From: Massilia niastensis DSM 21313
GTDB lineage: Bacteria > Pseudomonadota > Gammaproteobacteria > Burkholderiales > Burkholderiaceae_D
Direction of reading: 5' to 3'
Assembly: GCF_000382345.1 (NCBI RefSeq)
Contig: NZ_KB908076.1
Location: 186,001-250,000 of the forward strand
Length of the DNA: 64,000 nt
Position 1 is the first letter of the stretch. Each line of letters starts with the position of its first letter. A program made the translations under genes and the position numbers. This document shows, piece after piece, positions 18,292 to 25,942 of the stretch. The notes under the pieces were generated by a model that was not told where the DNA came from, made no database searches, and saw only the letters and a list, made by a program, of their open reading frames with translations.

Positions 18292-19260
18292 ATGCTGATC
18301 AACTGTGTCGCCTACCAGGAAGGCAAGAAGCTGTCCGATGTCCCCGTCGAGGACATCAGCGAGTACCTGAAGCAACCCGACACCTTCGTCTGGGTCGCCC
18401 TGCGCGATCCCACGAAGGACGAGATCCTCACCATGCAGGAAGAGTTCGCCCTGCACGAGCTGGCCGTGGAGGATGCCGCGCGCGGCCACCAGCGTCCCAA
18501 GATGGAGGAGTACGGTGACAACGTGTTCATGGTGGCCCAGATCGTCGAGCTCGGCGGAGATGAGCTGAACGTCGGCGAAGTCGCCATCTTCGCCGGTCCC
18601 AACTATGTGCTGTCGGTGCGGCGCGACGCCAACCAGGGCTTCCTCGGGGTGCGCGCGCGCGCCGAGCGCGAGCCGCACCAGCTGCGCAAGGGCGCCGGCT
18701 TCGTGCTGTACGCGCTGGTCGACGCCGTGGTCGACCGCTATTTCCCGGTGGTCGACATGCTCGAGTCCGAGCTCGAATCGATCGAGGACCACATCTTCGG
18801 CCGGGTGGGCGAGCAGCGCGCGAATATCGAGCGCCTGTACGCGCTCAAGCGCAAGTCGCAGGTGCTGCGCCATGCCGTGATCCCGCTGCTGGACGCGATC
18901 GGCCGCCTGTACGGCGGCCGGGTGCCTACCATCGTGTGCGACACCCAGGATTACTTCCGCGACGTGCACGACCACCTGTTCCGCATCGCCGGCCGGCTGG
19001 ACGCGATCCGCGACACGATCAACACCGCGATCCAGGTCACGCTGTCGATGGTCGCGATCGAAGAGAACGACATCAGCAAGCGCCTGGCCTCGTATGCGGC
19101 GATCTTCGCCGTCTTCACGGCCTTCGCCGGGGTGTGGGGCATGAACTTCGAGTTCATGCCGGAGCTGAAGTGGAAGTACGGCTATCCGCTGGCGCTGCTG
19201 ACCATGGTGGGCGTGTGCGGCTACCTGTACCGGAAGTTCAAGAAGGCAGGGTGGATCTAG
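18292..19260 (+). CDS. corA: CorA family magnesium/cobalt channel
   Basis: 322 residues. A long soluble N-terminal funnel domain (helical from about 130) is followed by two C-terminal membrane helices. The signature GMN is at residues 283-285 (VWGMNFEFMPEL). The C-terminus is basic (KFKKAGWI). It forms a pentameric inner-membrane Mg2+ channel. The start lacks a clear ribosome site (ACCCTTATCC before the ATG). The stop codon is interleaved with that of the opposing exporter gene. Confidence 0.92.
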   Translation: MLINCVAYQEGKKLSDVPVEDISEYLKQPDTFVWVALRDPTKDEILTMQEEFALHELAVEDAARGHQRPKMEEYGDNVFMVAQIVELGGDELNVGEVAIFAGPNYVLSVRRDANQGFLGVRARAEREPHQLRKGAGFVLYALVDAVVDRYFPVVDMLESELESIEDHIFGRVGEQRANIERLYALKRKSQVLRHAVIPLLDAIGRLYGGRVPTIVCDTQDYFRDVHDHLFRIAGRLDAIRDTINTAIQVTLSMVAIEENDISKRLASYAAIFAVFTAFAGVWGMNFEFMPELKWKYGYPLALLTMVGVCGYLYRKFKKAGWI

Positions 19261-20105
19261 GCGCGCTGCGCCGTGGCAGCCGCACCCGCCGACGCGAAGA
19301 TCACCAGCAAGATCGCCAGCCACTGCTGCGCCGCCAGGCGCTCGTCCAGCATCAGGAAGCCGGCCAGCGCCGCAACCGCCGGGCCGGCGCTGACCAGGAT
19401 CCCGAACACGCGCTGCGGCAGGCGCGCCAGCGCCATCATTTCGAGCGTATAGGGCAGGGCGCTGGAGAGCAGGGCCACGCTCAGCCCGCCCAGCAGCATG
19501 GCCGGCGTGAACAGCGCCGCGCCGGCCGTGGCCACGCCGACCGGCACCGCGAACACGCTGGCCGCCAGCATGCCCCAGGCCACCGCCCGTCCTCCGCCCA
19601 GCGCCGACACACGCTTGCCGAACACGATGTACATCGCCCAGCAGAACGCCGCGCCCAGCGCATACGCCACGCCCACCGGGTCGAGGGCGGCGGCCCCGGC
19701 GTGCAGCGGCAGCAGCAGCCACAGGCCGGCCGCGGCGCAGGCCACCCAGGCGAAATCGCGCGCGCGGCGCGAGGACAGGATCACGACCGCGAGCGGGCCG
19801 GTGACTTCGATCGCCACCGCGATCCCGATCGGGATGCGCGCGAACGCGCCGTAGATCAGCAGGTTCATGGCGCCCAGCATCAGGCCATAGATGGCCACGT
19901 TGAGGGCATCGGGCCGCCGCAGGGGCGTGCGCCAGGGACGCGTGACCGACATCAAGAGCAGGGCCGCGATGCCGACCCGCAGGGCCGTCACGCCGGCGCT
20001 GCCGACCACGGGAAACAGGTGCTTGGCCCAGGCGGCGCCGGCATTCACCGACACCATCGAGGCCAGGATCGCCAGGCCGGGTGCGAGCGCGCCGGCCCGG
20101 GTCAT
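19257..20105 (-). CDS. EamA/RhtA-type amino acid or metabolite exporter
   Basis: 282 residues with about ten hydrophobic segments, laid out as two EamA repeats of the drug/metabolite transporter superfamily. Features such as VNAGAAWAKHLFPVVGSAGVTALR and the FGKRVS segment between the halves resemble RhtA, the threonine/homoserine exporter. The substrate cannot be fixed from sequence. The start overlaps the stop of the upstream oxidoreductase gene by 4 bp, so they form an operon. The end overlaps the corA stop through a shared CTAG. Confidence 0.82.
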   Translation of the reverse strand: MTRAGALAPGLAILASMVSVNAGAAWAKHLFPVVGSAGVTALRVGIAALLLMSVTRPWRTPLRRPDALNVAIYGLMLGAMNLLIYGAFARIPIGIAVAIEVTGPLAVVILSSRRARDFAWVACAAAGLWLLLPLHAGAAALDPVGVAYALGAAFCWAMYIVFGKRVSALGGGRAVAWGMLAASVFAVPVGVATAGAALFTPAMLLGGLSVALLSSALPYTLEMMALARLPQRVFGILVSAGPAVAALAGFLMLDERLAAQQWLAILLVIFASAGAAATAQRA

Positions 20106-21718
20106 CCGGCCATCGCCAGGGCCACCGCTTCCGCGACCTTGATGCCGTCCACCGCGGCCGACAGGATGCCGCCGGCGTAGCCCGCGCCTTCGCCGGCCGG
20201 GAACAGGCCGCGCGTGTTCAGGCTCTGGAGCGTATCGTCGTGGCGCTTGATGCGGATCGGCGAGGAGGTGCGGGTCTCGACTCCGGTCAGCACCGCGTCT
20301 TCCTTGTAGTAGCCCTTGATCTGCTTGTCGAACGCGACGAAGGCTTCGCGCATCGCCGTGATCGCGTATTCCGGCAGCGACGGGGCGAGGTCGGTCAGGT
20401 GCACGGCCGGGCGGAACGACGGGGTCACCGATCCGAACTCCTTCGAGGGCACGCCGCGCACGAAGTCGCCCATCAGCTGGCCCGGCGCGTCATAGTTGCT
20501 GCCGCCCAGTACATAGGCGCGCGATTCCAGTTCGCGCTGGAAGGCGATGCCGGCCAGCGGGTGGCCCGGATAGTCGTCGGGGGTGATGCCGACCACGATC
20601 GCGCTGTTGGCGTTGCGCTCGGCGCGCGAGTACTGGCTCATGCCGTTGGTGACCACGCGGCCTTCTTCCGAGGAGGCGGCCACCACGGTGCCGCCCGGGC
20701 ACATGCAGAAGCTGTAGACCGAGCGGCCGTTCGAGGCGTGGTGCACGATCTTGTAGTCGGCGGCGCCGAGCAGCTTGTTGCCGGCGTTCGGGCCGAAGCG
20801 GCAGACGTCGATCAGGGATTGCGGGTGCTCGACCCGGAAGCCGATCGAGAACGGCTTGGCCTCGATGTAGACGCCGCGGTCGTACAGCATCTGGAAGGTG
20901 TCGCGCGCGCTGTGGCCGATCGCCATCGCCAGGTGGCGGGTCGGGATTTCCTCGCCGTCCGCCAGGCGCACGCCGACCACCTGGCGCTCGCCCCCGCTTT
21001 CATCGATCAGCACGTCCTCGACCCGGGTCTGGAAGCGGATCTCGCCGCCCAGGGCGACGATCTCGGCGCGCATCTGCTCGACCATCTTGACCAGGCGGAA
21101 GGTGCCGATGTGGGGCTTGCTGACGTACATGATTTCCTCCGGCGCGCCGGCCTTCACGAACTCGGTCAGCACCTTGCGGCCGTAATGCTTCGGGTCCTTG
21201 ATCTGGCTGTACAGCTTGCCGTCCGAAAAAGTGCCGGCCCCGCCCTCGCCGAACTGCACGTTCGATTCGGTATTGAGCTTGCGCTTGCGCCAGAAGCCGA
21301 AGGTATCGACGGTCCGTTCGCGCACGATCTTGCCGCGTTCCAGCACCAGCGGATTCAGGCCCATCTGCGCCAGCACCAGGGCCACGAACAGGCCGCAAGG
21401 ACCGGTGCCGACCACGATCGGACGCGGCGTGCCCGGCGCCGGCCTGGCGGCCTGGACGAATTTGTAGCCGGTGTCGGGAGCGGGCATCACGTGCTGGTCG
21501 CGCGCCAGGCGCGCCAGCACCGCCGCTTCGTTGCGGACCTCGGCGTCGATCGCGTAGATCAGGACGATCGCCGCTTTCTTGCGGGCGTCATAGCTGCGCT
21601 TGAAAACGCTGAAGTCGATCAGGTCGGCGTCCGGGATGCCGAGACGGGCCAGGATGGCTTCGCGCAGCGCGGGTTCCGGATGGTTCAGGGGCAGTTTGAG
21701 TTCGTTGATTCGGAGCAT
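20102..21718 (-). CDS. FAD-dependent dehydrogenase, COG2509 type
   Basis: 538 residues. A ~90-residue N-terminal domain (MLRINELKLPLNHPEPALREAI) precedes a Rossmann fold, PIVVGTGPCGLFVALVLAQMG (about 100-120). The C-terminal FAD loop is GLFPAGEGAGYAGGI. This matches a widespread but uncharacterised flavoprotein family. It is probably cytoplasmic, with unknown substrate. It is translationally coupled to the exporter gene (ATGA overlap). No good ribosome site precedes the ATG (CTCCCTCC), although the family start is clear. Confidence 0.85.
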   Translation of the reverse strand: MLRINELKLPLNHPEPALREAILARLGIPDADLIDFSVFKRSYDARKKAAIVLIYAIDAEVRNEAAVLARLARDQHVMPAPDTGYKFVQAARPAPGTPRPIVVGTGPCGLFVALVLAQMGLNPLVLERGKIVRERTVDTFGFWRKRKLNTESNVQFGEGGAGTFSDGKLYSQIKDPKHYGRKVLTEFVKAGAPEEIMYVSKPHIGTFRLVKMVEQMRAEIVALGGEIRFQTRVEDVLIDESGGERQVVGVRLADGEEIPTRHLAMAIGHSARDTFQMLYDRGVYIEAKPFSIGFRVEHPQSLIDVCRFGPNAGNKLLGAADYKIVHHASNGRSVYSFCMCPGGTVVAASSEEGRVVTNGMSQYSRAERNANSAIVVGITPDDYPGHPLAGIAFQRELESRAYVLGGSNYDAPGQLMGDFVRGVPSKEFGSVTPSFRPAVHLTDLAPSLPEYAITAMREAFVAFDKQIKGYYKEDAVLTGVETRTSSPIRIKRHDDTLQSLNTRGLFPAGEGAGYAGGILSAAVDGIKVAEAVALAMAG

Positions 21719-22136
21719 GGAGGGAGGTTGCTAGTGAGGCAACAAAAGTGAAGCGGGGAAACCGCTATTTTACCTCGTCCCTGCCGTGGCCGGCGCGGCT
21801 GCGCATGGCCCACTTTGGACGCCCGGACGTATCTCAAAATGTAATGTTGTTTTCCCGCAACTGCCTGAAGATGTATTCCAATATGGCGCACAAAGAATAG
21901 TCCATGCCTTTTCTGGCATTCCGGATCTGTTTGAAGTTCTTTTGAATCCTTCCGTGCTGCACTGCAAAGTTGGGGAAACTGCCGTCAAAGTAATCTAACT
22001 AACGGTAATGGTGGGTGATGCGACAACACTCTCTGTCAGATGATCCATTTCTATGTTGCGCTGCACCAGTGTTAAGCACATAACATTATATGTATTTTTA
22101 TTGTTGTTTTTAGTTGCGGCACGATCTCGTGCTTTG
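21719..22136. other. AT-rich intergenic stretch without a clear gene
   Basis: Markedly lower GC than the flanking genes. A 54-codon stop-free minus-strand stretch (21834-21998) reads protein-like (for example NARKGMDYSLCAILEYIF) but has no usable start codon, so it may be a gene remnant. I see no terminator or RNA gene here. Confidence 0.4.
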
Positions 22137-22166
22137 TTGACACTTTCGGATTTGATATGGTTTTAT
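22137..22166 (+). promoter_or_regulatory. Promoter of TonB-dependent receptor 1
   Basis: TTGACA (22137-22142), 15 nt, TG at 22158, one base, then TTTTAT (22161-22166). This is an extended -10 promoter design shared with five other receptor genes here. It implies an unusually long leader of about 280 nt. Confidence 0.65.
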
Positions 22167-22450
22167 GTATCACTCAAATAATGTTTGGTCTAGAGCCAAA
22201 GATTGATGAAGACTGTCCGTTCGGATGGGCGGGGTGACAAATAACGTCGCTTAAAAAAGCGGCGATAGCAAACGCAGTATTAGAGGCAAAAACAGCGGTC
22301 TTCCATTTCCAGCACCAGGCAAGGGCCCGGCTTGAGCCTGGCGGGAAGCGTGCATTCCGGCGTGCAGGTTTGTCGGAGACAGCCTGCGGCGGTATTACCG
22401 GCGCGGGCCACAAATCACTTTCAAAGAAAACCCAGAAGGAGAAAGTATTC

Positions 22451-25294
22451 ATGACGTTTAAATTGAAGTCGCTGCCTTTCGCGATTACCTGTGCGATCGC
22501 CAGCGGCGCGCTCGCCGGCGCTGCTCCTGCCATTGCGCAGACCACGGAAACCGCAGGCGCGGCTCCGCAGCGCGTGGTCGTGACCGGCTCGCTGATCAGC
22601 CGTACCGACCTCGAGACCCCGAGCCCGATCCAGGTGATCACCGCCGAGGAAATGGTCAAGAGCGGCAAGACCTCGGTCGCTGAAATCCTGAGCGACCTGG
22701 CCGCCAACGGCCAGGGCGCGCTCGGCACTGGCTTCCCCGGCGCCTTCGCCAACGGCGCCTCGGGCGTCTCGCTGCGCGGCATGACCGTCGGCCTGACCCT
22801 GGTGCTGATCGACGGCCACCGCATGGCGTCCTACCCGCTGTCGGACGACGCCCAGCGCTCCTTCGTCGACGTCTCGTCGATCCCGTTCGACCTGATCGAC
22901 CGCGTCGAAGTGCTGAAGGACGGCGCATCGGCGCTGTACGGTTCGGACGCGGTGGCCGGCGTGGTCAACATCATCCTGAAGAAGAAATTCAACGGCACCC
23001 GCCTGAACGCCGAGGCCGGCAACTCGCAGCACGGCGGCGCGCGCACCAAGAAGGCCTCGATCACCACCGGCTTCGGTGACCTGGACGAGCAGGGCTACAA
23101 CGTCTTCGCCAGCGTCGAGTACCGCGACGCCGAGGCGATCAAGCTGTCGCAGCGCGACCACCGCGAATGGGCCAGCGGCGACTACCGCTCGCGCGGCGGC
23201 TACGATGTGCGCCGCGGCATCCCGACCACGCTGAACAGCTTCCTGACCCCGGCCAGCAGCCCGTTCCTGTACAACGATACCGGCGCCGGCGGCGTCAACA
23301 ACCCGGCCAACTACCAGTTCCTGGACCCGAGCTGCAACTTCCAGCTGTACCGCGCCGGCCAGTGCATGGTGCGCGACACCTGGTCCTACCTGCAGCCGCC
23401 GTCGGACAACCTGAACGTCCTGGTGGGCGCCACCAAGAAGCTGGGCGACAACTGGACGCTGTCCACGAAAGCCTCGCTGTTCGAGCGCCACAGCGCCAAC
23501 AACCGCGGCACGCCGCCGGCCTTCTCGCCGACCACCTTCGCCGGCACGACCACCTTCAACGACGGCGTGCTGCGTCCGGGCGTGGGCCGCATCGCCAACA
23601 CCCGCATCCCGGCCGCCAATCCGCTCAACAGGCTGGGCGCCCCGGCGCGCCTGTACGGCTACATCACCGAAGCCGGCGCCGGCACCTCGACCGACAACAC
23701 CTCGCGCTCGACCCGCTTCGCCGTCGACCTGAACGGCAGCGCCATCGGCTGGGACGTGAATGCCGCGGCAGGCTACAGCAAGGTCAAGACCGAGATCGAC
23801 TACAGCGGCTACATCGACCGTAACGCGCTGCAGGCGGCCATCCTGAACGGCAGCTTCAATCCGCTCGGCGGCAACAGCCCGGGCGTGATCGCCCAGGTCT
23901 CGCCACGCTTCTCGAACACCCTCGAGTCGGACATGACCTACTTCGACGCCAGCGCCAGCCGCGAGCTGATGCAGCTGGGCGAAGGCTCGCTCAAGGCGGC
24001 GGTCGGCGCGCACTGGCACAAGCGCGAGCAGAACTCGCCTGCGGCAAGCCTGACCCGGAACGGCCAGGTGGCCAACACCTCGGCCTTCGTGGTCGGCGAG
24101 GAAACCAACAGCGCCGTGTTCGCGGAACTGGGCGCGAATCCGATCAAGAGCCTGGAGCTGAGCGCTTCGGCACGCTACGACCACTACGACACCTACGGCA
24201 ATTCGTTCACGCCGGCGGCCAAGTTCAAGTGGTCGCCGTCGAGCAAGTTCGCGCTGCGCGGCACCTTCGCCAAGGGCTTCCGCGCGCCGAATCCGTCGGA
24301 AGTGGGCAATGCCGGTTCGTTCTTCCTGTTCAACGGCATCAACGATCCGATCCTGTGCGCGGACGGCAACCGCAACACCGCCGGCAACGTGCCGGCGGCC
24401 TGCGGCATCCAGCCGACCTACGTCCAGACCACCGAAGCGGATGTCGCGCCGGAAAAGGCCAAGACCTACACGGTCGGCCTGCTGCTCGAGCCGATGAAGG
24501 ACCTGTCGATGATCGTGGACTACTACCACATCAAGATGACCGGCCAGATCACCTCGGCCGTGTCGGTTGGCTTCACCCCGACCTGGGTGCGTAACCCGGT
24601 CGTGCCGATGGATATCTCGGACGGCAACGGCGGCACCTTCGTCGGCACCCCGTCGGTCGGTACCATCGCCTACGGCCCGACCCCGTACACCAACGTCGGC
24701 GGCGTGGAAACCCATGGCGTCGAGCTGGACCTGTCCTACCGCATGCGTATGGGTTCGCTGGGCAACCTGCGCACCAGCGTGAACTTCAACCACATGTTCG
24801 GCTACGAGATCGATACCGGCACCGAGACCTTCCAGCTGGCCGGCACCCACGGTCCTTCGGCAGTCGGCGGCAACACCGGCAATCCGAAGAACCGCGCCAA
24901 CTTCACGCTGGGCTGGGACCGTGGTCCGCTGAACGTCACCGCCACCGTGAACTGGGTCGACAAGTACTCGGCGCTCGATCCGTCGGTGGGCGCGACCAAC
25001 TGCTCGACCGCGGCGCACGACGTGGCCGGCCGTACCTTCTTCGACCTGAACGGTACGCCAGCCAACTACTGCACCATCCGTTCGTTCGCGAGCACCAACC
25101 TGAACGTGATCTACAAGCTCAGCGACAACCTGACCTTGAAGGGCACGATCCTGAACGTGTTCGACCGCGAGCCGCCAGTCGACGTCGCCACCTACGGCAG
25201 CACCGGCAACAACCTGAGCCAGTACAACTCGGCCATGCACCAGGCCGGCGCGGTTGGCCGTTTCTTCAGCTTGGGCCTGAACTACACGTTCTAA
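22451..25294 (+). CDS. TonB-dependent receptor 1
   Basis: 947 residues, an outer-membrane uptake receptor. The signal peptide is cleaved about residue 30 (PAIAQ). The TonB-box region QRVVVTGSL lies at 40-48. The plug shows [27 protein letters not shown] split across its core. The barrel ends in the aromatic signature LNYTF with terminal Phe. There is no N-terminal signalling extension, so it should not drive a FecIR-type sigma cascade. The ligand is unknown; no transporter or degradative genes are adjacent. ATG 22451 follows AAGGAG; the frame runs 27 codons further upstream. It is nearly identical to receptor 2 just downstream. Confidence 0.92.
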   Translation: MTFKLKSLPFAITCAIASGALAGAAPAIAQTTETAGAAPQRVVVTGSLISRTDLETPSPIQVITAEEMVKSGKTSVAEILSDLAANGQGALGTGFPGAFANGASGVSLRGMTVGLTLVLIDGHRMASYPLSDDAQRSFVDVSSIPFDLIDRVEVLKDGASALYGSDAVAGVVNIILKKKFNGTRLNAEAGNSQHGGARTKKASITTGFGDLDEQGYNVFASVEYRDAEAIKLSQRDHREWASGDYRSRGGYDVRRGIPTTLNSFLTPASSPFLYNDTGAGGVNNPANYQFLDPSCNFQLYRAGQCMVRDTWSYLQPPSDNLNVLVGATKKLGDNWTLSTKASLFERHSANNRGTPPAFSPTTFAGTTTFNDGVLRPGVGRIANTRIPAANPLNRLGAPARLYGYITEAGAGTSTDNTSRSTRFAVDLNGSAIGWDVNAAAGYSKVKTEIDYSGYIDRNALQAAILNGSFNPLGGNSPGVIAQVSPRFSNTLESDMTYFDASASRELMQLGEGSLKAAVGAHWHKREQNSPAASLTRNGQVANTSAFVVGEETNSAVFAELGANPIKSLELSASARYDHYDTYGNSFTPAAKFKWSPSSKFALRGTFAKGFRAPNPSEVGNAGSFFLFNGINDPILCADGNRNTAGNVPAACGIQPTYVQTTEADVAPEKAKTYTVGLLLEPMKDLSMIVDYYHIKMTGQITSAVSVGFTPTWVRNPVVPMDISDGNGGTFVGTPSVGTIAYGPTPYTNVGGVETHGVELDLSYRMRMGSLGNLRTSVNFNHMFGYEIDTGTETFQLAGTHGPSAVGGNTGNPKNRANFTLGWDRGPLNVTATVNWVDKYSALDPSVGATNCSTAAHDVAGRTFFDLNGTPANYCTIRSFASTNLNVIYKLSDNLTLKGTILNVFDREPPVDVATYGSTGNNLSQYNSAMHQAGAVGRFFSLGLNYTF

Positions 25295-25340
25295 GCGCCT
25301 GAATCGTGCAGCGGCAACGATGCCGCTGCATGCAAGCACC

Positions 25341-25378
25341 AAGCCCCGTCGGCAGATCCAGCCGGCGGGGCTTTTTTC
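25341..25378 (+). terminator. Terminator of receptor 1
   Basis: AAGCCCCGTCGGC and GCCGGCGGGGCTT pair around a short loop, followed by TTTTTT. Another hairpin (TGCAGCGGCA/TGCCGCTGCA, 25307-25330) precedes it. Confidence 0.88.
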
Positions 25379-25688
25379 TGTCTGCTGTTCTCGTGCCGGC
25401 AAGTATGGCCGCGATGTTGCTTTTTTGCGACTTATAAATATTGATAACTCGGCACATTTCTATGTGCCAAGAATTCATCGGATGACTGGGCCATTGGCTT
25501 GGAAATCCTGTGTGCGCGGCGCGCGTGCTGCAACGCAACTGTGTCAAAAAATACTGTCAATACGAAGCGCCGCCGGCTCTTTTTGTGCGGCATCCCGACC
25601 AAATTGTTGCGATGCGTCAATCTCCTTCATCCCACTTCGGTTCTTCATGCATGCGCCGTGGCGCATCCGCGCATGGACTAGTGCTTCG
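25379..25688. other. Intergenic region between the tandem receptors
   Basis: No gene is supported. It holds a small hairpin, GGCACAT-ttct-ATGTGCC (25451-25468), and AT-rich patches. It separates the receptor 1 terminator from the duplicated promoter of receptor 2. Confidence 0.4.
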
Positions 25689-25718
25689 TTGACACTTTCG
25701 CTTTCGTTATGGTTTGAT
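25689..25718 (+). promoter_or_regulatory. Promoter of TonB-dependent receptor 2
   Basis: TTGACA (25689-25694), 18-nt spacer ending TGG, then TTTGAT (25713-25718). About 60 bp around it are clearly homologous to the receptor 1 promoter. The leader is about 220 nt. Confidence 0.65.
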
Positions 25719-25942
25719 GTATTTACGAAATAATGTTTGGTTTGCAATAAACATTAGTCGGCAGCATCGGCGTTCCGGTGCGACGCATCGCGCAGCGGGG
25801 CAATAGTTCAGACGTCATCAATCCTCCTGTCGGCCGGGATTTCCCGGTGAGGGGCGATTTTTGTGCTCGGGGTTCAGGAGACACCCGCGCTGGCGGTGCG
25901 GGTACAAACCACTTTAAGAAAAGCCCTGAAGGAGAAGTATCC

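Noticed and set aside
25499..25747. Several 60-residue frames on both strands between receptors 1 and 2
   Set aside because: They overlap each other and the receptor 2 promoter; no start signals.
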